A stretch of DNA of 27,959 nucleotides from Silene noctiflora (lineage: Eukaryota > Streptophyta > Magnoliopsida > Caryophyllales > Caryophyllaceae): positions 30,006-57,964 of the forward strand of contig VHZZ01008089.1 of assembly GCA_009801015.1 (NCBI GenBank), in the 5' to 3' direction. The position numbers and the translations under genes are program-made. The notes under the pieces are model-generated. The model searched no databases. It saw only the letters and a list, made by a program, of their open reading frames with translations, and had not been told where the DNA came from. This document shows positions 7,316 to 19,000 of this stretch, piece after piece; position 1 is the first letter of the stretch; each line of letters starts with the position of its first letter.

Positions 7316-10300
7316 ATGTCGGTATTCGGCGTCTTTTCTTGAATTTCTAATTCTGTCTTTTACGTTTTTGTAAGCTCAAATTATTCTAGCATTTTATGTA
7401 TTGGATTATGGCTATTGTCAAGCTTTGTTAGTTTGCTTCATGCCATTCGCGAGTCGAATTGTCAGTTTGAATGTCTTATAACGTCCCATATACGTTTCTA
7501 TAAAAGTGATTCAAGTATAAAATCTTAGGACTGATAGGTTGCACATACTATAATTAAAATTGGGGAAGAAGAAAACAACCATCACTAAAATTAGAGGAGG
7601 TTAATTCAGTGGTGGATCTTGGAGGATAGAAGAAGGGGGATTATGGTTTTAACTCTCGACCTTAGGTTTGATATATTCACTGATACTATTCAATCGTTGA
7701 GCTGGGGCGCAAATGCTAGTTTGTGCACATTATTACTATTTAAACGTAGCCGCACCTCCTTCCAACGATACCAAGATCCACCCATTGGTGAAATATAGTG
7801 ATGTAGCTTTGTGATATTCATGCTCAGAATTCCTGATATTAGATTAGCATAGGAAATTTAGCTTATATTTGGCGTGTAATGGGAAGTGGAAAAATATATC
7901 ATTCGCGTTTAGTTGCCGGCAACATATCTTAATTGTTAGAGAAGTTTCGAACAATTAAGAAACTTATCGAAAGTTATTTGATTAGCACTCGTGAAACTTA
8001 CCTCATTTGTGTTTAGTTGATGGCAACTTATTTTAATTTTCAGAGAAGTTTGGAACAATTACGAATTTTTTACCCCTTTTAAATTAAATTCACAAAATAT
8101 TTAGGAATAATGTTGAAGTTAAGCTCCTAAAAATTCTTTCCAGCTAAACAAAATGTTTAAGAATACATGTTTAGGGCTTTTTATTGTCTTTTCCCGCAAC
8201 GTAGTCATCTATTAGTTACTCCATAGGGCTTGCTTGGGATGAGAGTAATTATTAAGGGAGTAATAGAGCTAAAATGAACTAAAAAATGGAGGGAAAGGAT
8301 GAGGGTTGGTGATAGAAATGGGAAAATATAGTGTAAAAGTCCCTCCATTAAGGGAGTAATTGTTACCTACCTCCCCCCTCAAGTAATGCATTACCTCTTT
8401 ATGGAGGTAATAATTCCTCCCTCACCTCCTTTTTCCACCATCCACAACCACCACAATGCACCAATCTCCTCCCATTTCTTCTTATTTTAGCTCTCCTTAC
8501 TCCCTTAATAATTACTCCCATCCCAAGCAAGCCTATAGTATTAACCCTCTAGTTAGTTACATTGTAACTAGGAGTAAATATAAGCAGAATTGACCAGAGT
8601 TGATAGACTTGAGTGGTTGGTGCTACCATGGTGGAAGTAGCGAGTTTGCGACCTATAAATGGGGTTTATATATCATTGCCATGGAATGTTTGGGATGCTT
8701 AATACTCAGGGTTAAGCATGGAACGAAAATCTTTGTTTTTTTTAGTTAACTGTTTGAGATTGTCATATTGCTGCGGCTTGAATATAATATGAGTTGGGTT
8801 ATGGGTTGTTTCTGTACCAAATAATTTTATGCTTTACATTTTTCCCCTTATTTCTTACTTCGTACCAAAATGCACAACAGGTAATTGTAACATGGATAAT
8901 TTTATGCTTTACATGTTTCTTACTGTAGTAGAAACATGAATTGTAACATTCTTTTGTTTTCCATGTAGGGAGGACTACGAGGTTATTGATCCAAAAAAGG
9001 ATCTTGAAGATTCATGCAGGCCAAAATGTGCAAAGCCTTTATTCGCATACCAGGTTTGTTATGTTATCTTTGATGGAGAGCTCATGCTATCGAGTATTAT
9101 CGCTGAGATTTGAGTTTTGACATTTGAATGTCTTATTTTGGTTCTTTAATGGTCTGCTTACAACCAGTAATTAGGTTGTCCTCTTATAATCTTGCTTTCT
9201 TAATAGACATATATGTAGTTGCTGTATGACATCATGGACAAAAAATACCCATGTAAGGTTTCTAGGATTTAAAATGCGAGCCTATTACTTACTGCTAAAA
9301 AACATGTGAATAACGCCTGTTACGATTACAGCCTTACAGATCTCTCCTTTGACTATGTTTTATGTGCAGCGTAATGTATAAATACGGAAAATAATCATTG
9401 GTAAATCTTTTTCTGATAAAAGGAAAAGTTGCTGATGCCTTGCCTTTATCAGTTCTCTTTTTGACGTAAATCTGGTTTTTTCCTTAAGTGGTTTCAGATA
9501 ACACAAACTGAATCTAATTAACATGTAATGATAGGACATGTTACATCTCTTCATACATGCTTTACCTTGTTGTTTCTGTGTTTAGCTGGCTGTGTTTAAA
9601 GTCTTCCTATGTTTTTGGCAGGCATGTGCCAAGAGGATCCAAAGTGACGAGACAGGGAGCAAGCATTGTACAGGCCAATACTTTGATTACTGGCAATGCC
9701 TTGATCATCATGTAAGCGCTCTAATATAATGTTAAAATTTTTTTTGTCATCCAGTTATTTTGGCAGAACTTTTTCTCCCATTAGGCTAGCATGGAAAAAC
9801 TTGCTTAATACTCATCTATCTCCTATGTTGCTGATATTATTTTCTCTCTTTTTGCCTTCTCACTTTTCTTCCTTCTTTTTTAACAATACTGGTACTTGAT
9901 TCCATTTTGTAAGCAACGGATCAATGTTAGCTAGACTTTACATGGATATTTCAGAAAAAATCATTTCATTGATTTACTGCATATGAGTTATCTCATATTC
10001 GTCTAGAAGCATCCTACGGGTGCATCTTCAGTATGGGACTTTGCTATGTTTGTGAAAATTCAACATTTTTTTTGCTTTAAATGAAGCGTCCGTGAGTCAT
10101 ACCCATGTCTGTGTGTTGAGTGTTGTTGAGTTTGGGCATGATTACACAAGATATCATGAAGGTTTAGAGTAATATAGTATGAGATGCATTCTTCACTTTG
10201 TTTTCAGTTTTGCTGTATTGATTGCATTATGTAGCATTCTGTTGACTTTTTCTTGGAATTTGATTCGAGAAGCCCTTTATCTCTTGTGTTTAATTCCAAA

Positions 10301-10485
10301 TAACTTAATGCTGGTCATGTTCAGTAGGCTGATATTATTTAGTACATCTGTGAAATGCATGTTTTTTGAAACAGGTAGTGTGACACAATGAGTAATTGAA
10401 TCAAATAAATTTCAGTTCTGTTTTCTGAATTCGTCATTTATTTGCTGCACAGGTTGCGCCGAAGTTGTTTGAAAAATTGAAATGA
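7316..10485 (+). CDS. QCR6: Cytochrome b-c1 complex subunit 6 (hinge protein), mitochondrial complex III
   Basis: The hinge subunit of the mitochondrial bc1 complex sits on the intermembrane side near cytochrome c1 and helps electron transfer to cytochrome c. Coding exons are 7316-7321 (ATG TCG only), 8973-9053, 9622-9711 and 10453-10485. Joined they give 69 residues, the usual plant length: MSDYEVIDPKKDLEDSC, then PKCAKPLFAYQACAKRI, HCTGQYFDYWQC and VAPKLFEKLK. Cysteines at 17, 21, 31 and 45 match the conserved hinge-protein cysteines, which form disulfides. The last one, after Asp-His near residue 59, is His here instead of Cys. There is no cleavable presequence, as usual for this subunit. 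Exon 2 must use the AG at 8971-8972; the AG four bases earlier would cause a stop. The small first exon rests on phase and on alignment with the family's N-terminus. Confidence 0.92.
8227..8533. mobile_element. MITE with about 48-bp terminal inverted repeats in QCR6 intron 1
   Basis: The left end GGCTTGCTTGGGATGAGAGT and the inverted right end GGCTTGCTTGGGATGGGAGT continue matching to AGAGCTAAAAT, with only a few differences over 48 bp. Length is 307 bp with no coding capacity. The ends resemble those at 5526 and 15826, so one broad family (perhaps hAT) recurs in the window. I could not define a target duplication. Confidence 0.8.
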
Positions 10486-10740
10486 GAATGAGTGCAAGTG
10501 CAAGAGGTAGCTTCGCCTCATGCTATTTGCTGATGGCTGGCTGCCATTTCCATAAATTTTCTCTCATTTGTTCCTTCTTACTTTGAGCATTCACGTTAAC
10601 CGACCCCAAATCATTTTGGGATTAAGGCCTTGTTGTTCTTGTTGCTGATTTTCAAATTTCTTGCTGTGATGATTGTCCCTTATGTACGCCTCTTGATTAA
10701 TAAGCAATAATAATCTGCTATTTAACTATATTCTGAAATT
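10486..10740 (+). terminator. QCR6: QCR6 3' untranslated region and probable polyadenylation zone
   Basis: The first 250 bp after the stop carry AATAAG and AATAATAAT clusters at about 10698-10715, the kind of A-rich signals used by plants. No terminator can be set exactly. Confidence 0.35.
10590..10650 (+). mobile_element. 3' end of a SINE
   Basis: ACCCCAAATCATTTTGGGAT, followed by TAAGGCCTTGTTGTTCTTGTTG, matches the typical 3' end of plant SINEs whose tail is a TTG repeat. The RNA polymerase III A and B boxes expected some 100-150 bp upstream are not recognisable, so the copy is 5'-truncated or decayed. Confidence 0.6.
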
Positions 10741-12516
10741 CTTGTGACTTGCTTATGAAACTAACATAGTCGCTAGTAACTTAGTAGTGTAATAATCTGT
10801 TTCGATTTTTGCTTAGATAATGTGACTTTCTGGTTTGATTGGCGCTTGTTAGCTATATGATCACAGTGGATTAGCCGCAACCAAATTGCTTGCATGATAC
10901 AACTATGATAGATGAAAGCCTTTTTTATAAATTCTGCTATTATAGAGGGGAAAAAGGGAACAACATGAAGCTTAGGTAGTTTCTCCAGGCTAGTAGTGGT
11001 GTAATGCTTTGGAGGCTTCTGCAAAAGGTGCTGAAAAACTTTTCAAGATTTTTTAACGCTTGTCTGCCCAATTATTGGTTGAAAAAGGAAATAAGATTCT
11101 TAAGATAGGTTCTAGCTTATTTCAGCTATTTGTGCTGAACAGTGCAATTTGGATTTTGGACTATGTGGCGATGCTTTTAGTGAACTGGCAAGTGGTGAAA
11201 TATAGTTGTTAGATAACTTATGTTTCTTCAGTTTATTTGAGTGGCTTTCAGTGAACTGGCAAGTGGCGAATATAGTGGTGATTCTTTCATTGAGCTGGCA
11301 TCTGGCAAGATTCTTACATGGTTTCAATTAGCTTATGTTTCTTCAGTTTATTTTACTTCTTACATGCAACACTAGTGAATTTACTACTCTATTAACTTCT
11401 ATTTGCACAAATTATGCTGATTTATTCAGGTTTCCTTAATTTCTATTTTTATTTTTACTTTCTTTAGGCATATACAAATATATGATTCCTGTATTGCAAA
11501 TCAAATATTTCATTTCAGTTAGATAAATTTGATTCACAATACAGTTCAGTTTAGTAGATGTCTATTGAAACTTGAAAGGCCTGTTAGGAGTTTGGAACTG
11601 GATTTGTGTCTATGCACCTCTTGTACTGTTTGGTTTCATCGTCTGATTTTTGGTGAATCTTTGTATTTTCATTTTTTTAGTCAGCAACTTCTTTTAGGTT
11701 GGTATTTTGAAGCATGCATGTCATCTATCTTGTTTGAGAGCTTAGGGAGCTTTCACATAATAGAGAATAGGGAGCATACACATGTTTTGTTGTGTAAGTG
11801 TGCCAGTGTGGATTATTCTCAGCTTGTGTGCATTGCATCAAACTTGCACTATCGGTCCCAATCTTGGTAATGTTTGTGAAGCGTGGTAGCCTATTGGTTA
11901 CTGTAACACATTGGTTTAGACAATGATACCATTTATTGCGGCTAGTATTTGTATGCTTAATATTGGCCTTATCGGTCAAATACTGGGATTGGTCCTTGTT
12001 ATATTGATTGGTCAAATATTTGCCATAACATTCGAAAAATATTAAGAGCCATAAGCTTAAAAACCTTTTTGTAACGGCTATATGTCGCTTATCAGGCAAT
12101 ATTGTTGCCATGAATGAATATTATTCTCCCCATATATAAATGGCATTTTAGCCTAAATCTTAATTTGAGACGTGATCTTAGAAGCGGTACCCTGATCCGG
12201 TTTGTTATGCTATAAATGCGCACCACATCTCAAGGTACATTAACCTTCATATCCTGCATAAGTGGGCATGCGTCGCCGAAAATTTATTTTCATTATACTT
12301 TTTTTATGAGGGAGGGATTATATGTCATTTAACTGAAGCATATGGCCAATATATAATATCAGGATGCTAGATGCTTTTCTTTTCACTCAAGTTAAGAAAC
12401 GTAGGAAGTTTCTTAAGGCTATTGACTATTGAGATGAGACAATTTTATGTCAAAAGCTTCATGTAGGACAGTAGGAGGCTAGGAGCCACTGTTTGATGGA
12501 GACCCGGAGGGCAATG
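10741..12516. other. Gene-free T-rich stretch with short local repeats
   Basis: No convincing coding region. Around 11174-11305 a degenerate repeat occurs three times, with the core GTGAACTGGCAAGTGG at about 11180 and 11250 and a weaker copy near 11290. CTTATGTTTCTTCAGTTTAT recurs at about 11217 and 11333. Confidence 0.5.
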
Positions 12517-13064
12517 TCAAGCATTATTATTGTTTTTTTTTTTTTTTTTTTGGTGGCAGAGGCCTACATGCACTTGTGCTGCCTATCAGAACATCTTGGC
12601 GAATCAGAGTCCTCGATTATTTCAGTTGGGGTAGTTGCGTTCTGGAACCGTTGAATGATACTGTGATAAAATTAATCTTTCTACTAACCTTGTTTTGATT
12701 TGAGGTACTGATAGTGGTTTCATCCTCAACTTCCACACTCTTCAGCTTCATATTTTTTTCAAGTCTCATCTAGTCATCTCCTTTCACCTTTCAGAGTTGC
12801 CTTTTTGAGGCCCTGTTGGAAGCTGAAAAATTTCTGCACTTGTTTGTAGAGCTCATTCCACCCTCATACTCCATTAGATTTCCCTTTTGATATGGGATTC
12901 CAGTCGGCAGGTCAAATCAGACATTTTAATCATAAGTATACTATTATATATTGAATTTGAGTGGCTTCATATGTTCCATGATATTATATCTTATTATTCC
13001 TTGTTCACTGGAAGCCGTTGACATATTTCAATAATGCTCTAAACTATATCTCTCAAGCATTATT
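12517..13064 (-). mobile_element. Probable poly(A) retroposon, about 520 bp, with 12-bp target duplication
   Basis: TCAAGCATTATT occurs at 12517-12528 and 13053-13064. Next to the left copy, after ATTG, lies a run of 19 T (12533-12551), a poly(A) tail on the - strand. The enclosed sequence has no open frame or polymerase III boxes that I recognise. It could be a 5'-truncated LINE or a retrotransposed non-coding or untranslated transcript. Confidence 0.5.
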
Positions 13065-14412
13065 TTATTCCGTGTATATTAGCGTCTTTTAGCTTTCATT
13101 AATTCCACTATCATAGCTTAAAGTGGAAAATTTGTCCTACCCAGTGGCTGCTATTGTTGCTTATCAAGTTGTTCTTGATCTCTTCTTGCTTTCATTGGCT
13201 ATTATTCCTATTTCTCGTAATGTTTCCTACACGGCTACACGTGCTTTTGAGAAAACTATTGTGAGCCCCTTTTTCTTTTGCTAAATCAAGTGAACCAATT
13301 TGGAATGTGGATTCCTTGAATTAATTTTGCTGAATAGCCAAAACTGTTTGCACGCGTAATGATCATTAACGAACTCTTTTTGTGTATTTTAGAGGGAGTA
13401 GAGAATTATGTAATTCCAGAACATCTTCTACTAGCCTCAGTCATGTAAAGCTGCATGTGGTAATAACTTAACCTATCCATATTGCTCATATGTAACTTGC
13501 GGATATGTTCCATTTCTTGCAAAAATGACGAACTTTACCAGTGTAGATTCTGGTTGTTGCGAGAATGATGGAAAGGTTTAAGGTTAGATGGATGAAAATG
13601 AGCTTATTATAGTTAGGGCACAAGATTACTTTAGGGTTTTAGGCTCTTATATTTCTTCCTCTCCATTTAATATTCTTTTTTAAATTACCAATTGTGATGG
13701 TGGCTGAACAAAAGAGATTGTAATTTTTTTTGTGGTCAGATAAGATTGGATAAATTTAGCTTAGATGTTGTATGAATGCCAGTATTTGAAGGAGGTTTTT
13801 GGTTTGGTCGAATGGTGCAAAAAATTGTTGCTTTATTAGGAAAATAAATGAAATTCTTTATCTAGGACCTGTACTACACTTGATAATTCATTTGAAAATC
13901 CTAAACCAGTACTTGGTGAAATATTGCTTTTCTATCTTCTTTGTGGGCCAAAGCAACTGGTGTTTTTTAAAGGTATGCCGAATTGCTAATAGTGGTTATA
14001 CAACGGAATTAGTATTTTTTGCAGTCTTTGCATTTGAAGACTTTCCTCTCTCTCTTTTGTTCCTTATTGATTTAATATCACCTTTTATATATTAAGAAAT
14101 TATATTAACCTCCTGTTGGCAACTATACTAGTTATTTTGTTTGGAGGTGTCCACTGTTTTGTTTGTTTGGCGGCGTTAGCGGGGCCTATTGCAGTGTGTA
14201 TTTTCTCATACTCAATTTAACAGTTTGCATTTCTTTGTTAGTTTGCCGTTTCAACTTGAAACTAAAATCAATAGCTTGGAAGCTTTTGAAGCAAACAATA
14301 GTTTTTTGTACAAACTTACAATTAGTAGGCACATTTGGTTACTGATCTGATTTACACAGCTGATGAAACATAGTTTTACATTTTTTCTGTACAATTGGAA
14401 GAACTGGAGATA
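13065..14412. other. Gene-free T-rich stretch, 3' flank of the first ATL gene
   Basis: No gene supported. The longest open frame (13799-14095) is low-complexity and Phe/Ile/Leu-rich with no family match. The right 200-300 bp probably hold the 3' untranslated region of the ATL gene at 14413. Confidence 0.45.
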
Positions 14413-15093
14413 CTAGTGGATTCTATCCCTGAAACATCTTACCAAATCTTCGCGTTCCAGTGGCAGTATGTTTACTATAACAGCCTGGGTTGGCGGAGGC
14501 TGCTGATCTGGCTGTGATGAGCTGGCCTGATCACAGCCAACGATTTTCTGACATGTCTCAATTAAACAGTGCCTGCAGGTAGGGCATGAGGAGTGAGAAT
14601 TGAGCCACTTATCAATACAACGGACATGAAAGCCATGTTGGCATTTGGGGAGGAGCCTAACTTTGTCACCTGCTGCGAACTCCGATAAGCATATAACACA
14701 TTCAGTGTCAAGACCTGGGAGCTTCAGGTCTGGTGAGTAATTCACTACAGCAAAGGTCTTTAAAGCTTTTTTCTTGATGCCTGTGTTTGCTAACTGAGTA
14801 GAGGAGTCTGCGTTGTTGGAGTCTATTGTTGATCTGAAACTCGAGCATCGTATAGCACACTTGATCATGGAATTTAACCCTAAAGAGCAGATTAAGGCAC
14901 ATAAGAGGACTGACAGAACCATTACGACATTGGCATCAAAGCCTTTGCTGCCATTGTAAGGCTCTGTTGGGTCAACTGGGGTGGTCGCAGGGGATAGACC
15001 GGCTATAGGTGAGTTGTGTAGTAGCAGCCTTCTGGAATATTGGAGGTTCATTATCTCTTTGTAGAATAGAGGAGGGAGTATGGGAGCAGACAT
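14413..15093 (-). CDS. ATL-type RING-H2 finger E3 ubiquitin ligase, copy 1
   Basis: A 226-residue, intronless protein, as is usual for the ATL family. ATLs are membrane-anchored E3 ligases that recruit E2 enzymes and often act in defence, hormone or carbon/nitrogen signalling. In order: a short N-terminal part with YSRRLLL (19-25), one transmembrane helix (about 54-77), a basic linker (KKKALK, 107-112), the GLD motif (127-129) and the RING-H2 domain. Its eight zinc ligands are C132, C135, C151, H153, H156, C159, C170 and C173, and W163 lies in the E2-binding region. The C-terminal tail is Gln/Pro-rich. The YSRRLL start and short length point to the ATL72-78 group. A TATA box lies about 90 bp upstream. 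A related copy is about 4.2 kb away on the same strand. The substrate is unknown. Confidence 0.95.
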   Translation of the reverse strand: MSAPILPPLFYKEIMNLQYSRRLLLHNSPIAGLSPATTPVDPTEPYNGSKGFDANVVMVLSVLLCALICSLGLNSMIKCAIRCSSFRSTIDSNNADSSTQLANTGIKKKALKTFAVVNYSPDLKLPGLDTECVICLSEFAAGDKVRLLPKCQHGFHVRCIDKWLNSHSSCPTCRHCLIETCQKIVGCDQASSSQPDQQPPPTQAVIVNILPLEREDLVRCFRDRIH

Positions 15094-15176
15094 GTTTCTT
15101 TCTGTTATTTAGTTAAAGCTCAGAAGTAGGAGAATATTGAAGGTTGGTGTAATTCTAGCCCGTTTGTGATGGGGAG

Positions 15177-15186
15177 AATATATAAT
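15177..15186 (-). promoter_or_regulatory. TATA box of ATL copy 1
   Basis: ATTATATATT on the - strand, 84-93 bp before the ATG at 15093, in a normal position for a plant core promoter with a leader of about 55 nt. Confidence 0.55.
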
Positions 15187-15825
15187 GGTGGACATAAAGG
15201 GCTAACGGCCAATTGGCCAAAGGTGTATGATTAAAGTTTTAGCTTTGTAGAGCTATAATGGTGACTTTCTTTTTCAGGACCCCACCCCCCTCTTTTGCCC
15301 ATAGCATAGTGTAGTAATATGTTCAGCTTTGGGGAAAATATTGAAAGTTTGAATATTCCACCAACCGGTACGGTTACCCCACTCACTATACTTGCTAATG
15401 GGTTTTCTTATCAAAATGAGTCTTGCCGACTTTCTTCCAAGGTAGATTGTTGGCATGTGAAATTTTTATTTTTGAGGCACCATCTATGTTGTACTATCAA
15501 CAAAATATGCGGGATGGTGAGGTTAGTGACAGGAGAGAGTAGGCAACACGTAATTTTAAAATTTGTATTTTTTTTGACAAACATAAAATGAGTTAAAAAT
15601 AGTCTTTGGCTCCTATTTTAAAATTTCTTTTCTTGGCCTCACCATTTGGCGAGGTCTTTAGAATTGTATGACGAAGTGACAGTACATTTGTTGACAAGAA
15701 TCGATCTATTGCGGTAAGATGACTTTGTAGGCTTTTTCCCCTCTTTTTGATAGATACAGTACAATAAGAAAGTCCCATAGTTTACGTTGTTGCATATTAG
15801 TGTGTGATATAAGGGCAAGACTAAT
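15187..15825. other. Intergenic stretch upstream of ATL copy 1
   Basis: No gene supported. The open frames overlap each other on both strands, are short, and have no recognisable motif. Confidence 0.5.
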
Positions 15826-16084
15826 GGCTTGTTTGGATAGAGGGATTTGGAGAGAAAGGAAAAGGAGGGAGAGTAGGGGATTTAAAATCCCGTGTTTTGA
15901 TGGCAAATAAGGGTGGAGGGCGGGGGGATTTGGGGGGATCCATTTTCCCACCTCCAAGGCAAATCAAAATGCTTCCACCATTTGAAAGATTTGGAGGGAA
16001 ATTGCATCCAAACATCCACTCCGCATTCCCCCTCCCCTTCCCTTCTCTTTCCTTTCCCTCCTATTTTGGGATCCAAATAAGGCC
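15826..16084. mobile_element. MITE (GGCTTGTTTGGAT ends), probably hAT-like
   Basis: The left end GGCTTGTTTGGAT is answered, inverted, by ATCCAAATAAGGCC at the right. Pairing continues imperfectly through purine-rich AGGGA/GGAGGGAGA blocks against TCCCTCC/CCCTCCCC. Overlapping open frames on both strands arise from this biased purine/pyrimidine composition and are not genes. No target duplication was resolved. Confidence 0.65.
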
Positions 16085-19000
16085 TCAACCTGCTATGATT
16101 TTTTATGAATATGATTTGACGTAGTAGCATAAGCAAGATCGGGATCTGTTGTTACATTTGTTCAGGATGAAGCAATGTTTGTAACAAGTATTGATACCCC
16201 TGGTTTCCCCATCTCGCTGCTTTCTTTGTTAGTCATGGTGGTACAAGATAAGATTCTAGGCCATCAGTCAAAAATCTTATGATTTCCCTTTTGGACCCAA
16301 TGCTGAAACTGACCTTATACAGCATTTATCTACTTTTTAAAGATCCCTTCAAAATAGCCTTTGCTGGAAATGCCTCTTGTGCTTCTTTAAAAGGCGACAT
16401 TGATTCTTAGATCTTCACGTTGATGGTTCGGTATGATGATTCATCTTATTTTGGGTGTATGTCGTTGTAGTATTCATTCCAGATCATATAAAGCTGATAC
16501 CATTGTCTCTGTTGTCTTCTGTCACTTTTTTTCTTTTTCTTTTCCTTCTTCTTAAGTGGTTTTCTTATTAGGTGACACGTTGGCTGTGATTAGCGAGTGA
16601 TTAGCAAAAACTTAAATGACACTGAAGTTGAAAGGTGAAGATTAAAGACATACGAGTACACGCCATATGCTTTAGCATTAAGAGTGACAACTTAGAGACG
16701 GATGGGCAAAGCAGAGAAAATTGATATGCCAAAGAGTTGGGGAGAAGGTAGGGAAGGCTTCAGGTTGGATATTGTTGAAGGTTTGCAATAACTAAGTGTC
16801 GGCTCCACAAGTCATGTAGTTGGGGAGATTAGGTCGTGCTGGTCATATTAAAGGACTAAGAGAAGCCATGCATATGCTCTATTAAAGGACAATTATGGTA
16901 GTTGAGAAAAACTGAGATAAGCCATGTGTATACTCTTGTTGCCTTGCATTTCTGTCGTAGGACTTGGCAAATTTGTCGGAAACTATCCTTGAGTGATCAG
17001 GGTTATCAAGGTTGGTGAAAATGTTGCAATCCCGTACCTAAAGCATAAAGGGATAGCTACAGATTACAGTGACTGCTCAATAACATAGGCTCAACGCCTA
17101 TACTAATGTTACGCGACACTCCCATCAATCTTATGGACATGGAGTTTGCACCCGACTTTTGCCTGTTTGGTACTTCCTAGCGAACCCTGAAAATGAGGCC
17201 TGTATAACAAAAGTAGGCGTACAGATTAGCGTATGTAATACATGATAGGTTATATCCAATTGTTAGATTCGATATGTTATATAAGTGGAGCCTTTTGTTA
17301 AGAGTGACGAAAGTGTACTGAAGTCTAGCGGCTCAGGAGCTCGTCTGAGCTCCCACCGGGTCTCAATTTTGCTGGATATTACAGGATTGTATTTCCTGAA
17401 AAGTCTATCCATCCATCAAAGTAAGGGTGTTTCCGTTCAAAATGAATTCTCTCTGTTTCTTCTCTCCATTTCGTCTCACAAAACATTATTATATTATTTA
17501 CTTTTTTATTTCCAAATAAATCTAAAATCATCCGATCGAGCCTAAATTTAATCCGGACCGTTGAGAAGTAATAGACCTCCATTTATTTATTTTTTTGAAA
17601 AATGGAGATGATCCTTGTTCCTATCCGCTTGCTCCACTATTGGTAGCAATAGCAGAGAAAAGGACAAGGATAGGCTTAGTGTAAAGACTAAAGAGAGGGC
17701 AATTAGGCAATTTGTGTTGATATTTAACTGATGAAGCGACCCTCAAAAGAAAACAAAGAAAGTGGGACCTTTCAATTGGTTTTGTGAGTTGTACGGACAC
17801 ATCAGAGCACATGTAAATGTCCTTTGCAATCAGGCGTGTATTGGTATCTGGTAGGGCTCTTAAAAACAACTTCACAATTCCGTCCAACAATTTTTGTCCC
17901 ACGGCAAGGGATTATAAGATTTTTTTATTTTTTTATTTTTATTTTAATTTAGTTTTGGTTAGGGCTACAAAAAGATATTCGATTGATCAAAACCGATCCA
18001 TATTTGATTTGTGCTCTAGTCTAGCTTTAATAGGATTCACGTTTTATGAAATACGTTCGTATTTCTTGAGCCTATCCTAAATGTGAAATGGACCCAATTA
18101 CATATTTGTATCACTAACTGATATTCATTATTAAGCAGGTGTATGAGTTATTTTAGGTGGTTTCGGCCTTTATAATAGTTAAAGGAAGAATTTGTATACG
18201 TCTTCATGTGCACTATGTTTAATTCAACGTTAGGAGTCTCCAATATTGGTGCTTGTTGCGCGTTGTGTTGTGGAAATCTAAAGACTTTTGTTTTATATGG
18301 TCGATTAACTCAAGTTCTTAGAGCTTTGACATCTAATATCTTCTTCTTTGATAGATATGTTAGTATTTCTTTAGTAGCTTTTACGTCTAATATTATTATC
18401 TTTAATAGATATACCGTCTGAGATTTGGAGCTCTACTACTTTTCGGCTTCTCCGAATACATAGATGATAAGGGCACATACTTTTGATTGGGATTCATATG
18501 CTTGATGCGTATGTTTTTTTCTTGTTGTTTAGACGAATTTTATATACTTCGATGAGCAATGTTGTCGATCTTGTTTTTTTTTTTTAATCTTCTCCTCTCA
18601 CATACTAAGAAACTAGTGCTTGCTTTGGCCACTTGGATAAGTTGGATGTTCATATGGAAGCAAAAATCTTTGTATATATACTACTGTCCACGAAAGTGGA
18701 AAAAAAAAAATCCTCAGTTGCTGGCCATGAAAGTGGAAAAAATGCCCCTCCAAATTAGTCCATAGTTCCACTTCTTAATACAATTTTCGAGCTTAATATG
18801 ATTGATCTTCTCCCCACAACTATACCGAGAGTAGAACTAAAATTTGGGGTAGCAAATTTTCCGCAAGTTCTTTTATACTTGTGTTAAGGTCTCATATCTA
18901 AGATTTTTTTGGAAGTTTGGGGTACTGAGTTCTACCCCTTGATACCAAGACCAAGATTACGGCGGATCTTGAAAAACAAACTGGGTTGGGGACTTGAATC

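Noticed and set aside
11529-12111. Frames of 113 (+) and 128 (-) residues
   Set aside because: They overlap each other in opposite directions, match no family I know, and have no promoter or splice context.
14708-14902. 64-residue frame on the - strand
   Set aside because: It lies inside the ATL coding sequence in another frame and has no support of its own.
15706-16136. Five overlapping frames on both strands
   Set aside because: They fall in or beside the MITE at 15826-16084, whose purine/pyrimidine bias suppresses stop codons.
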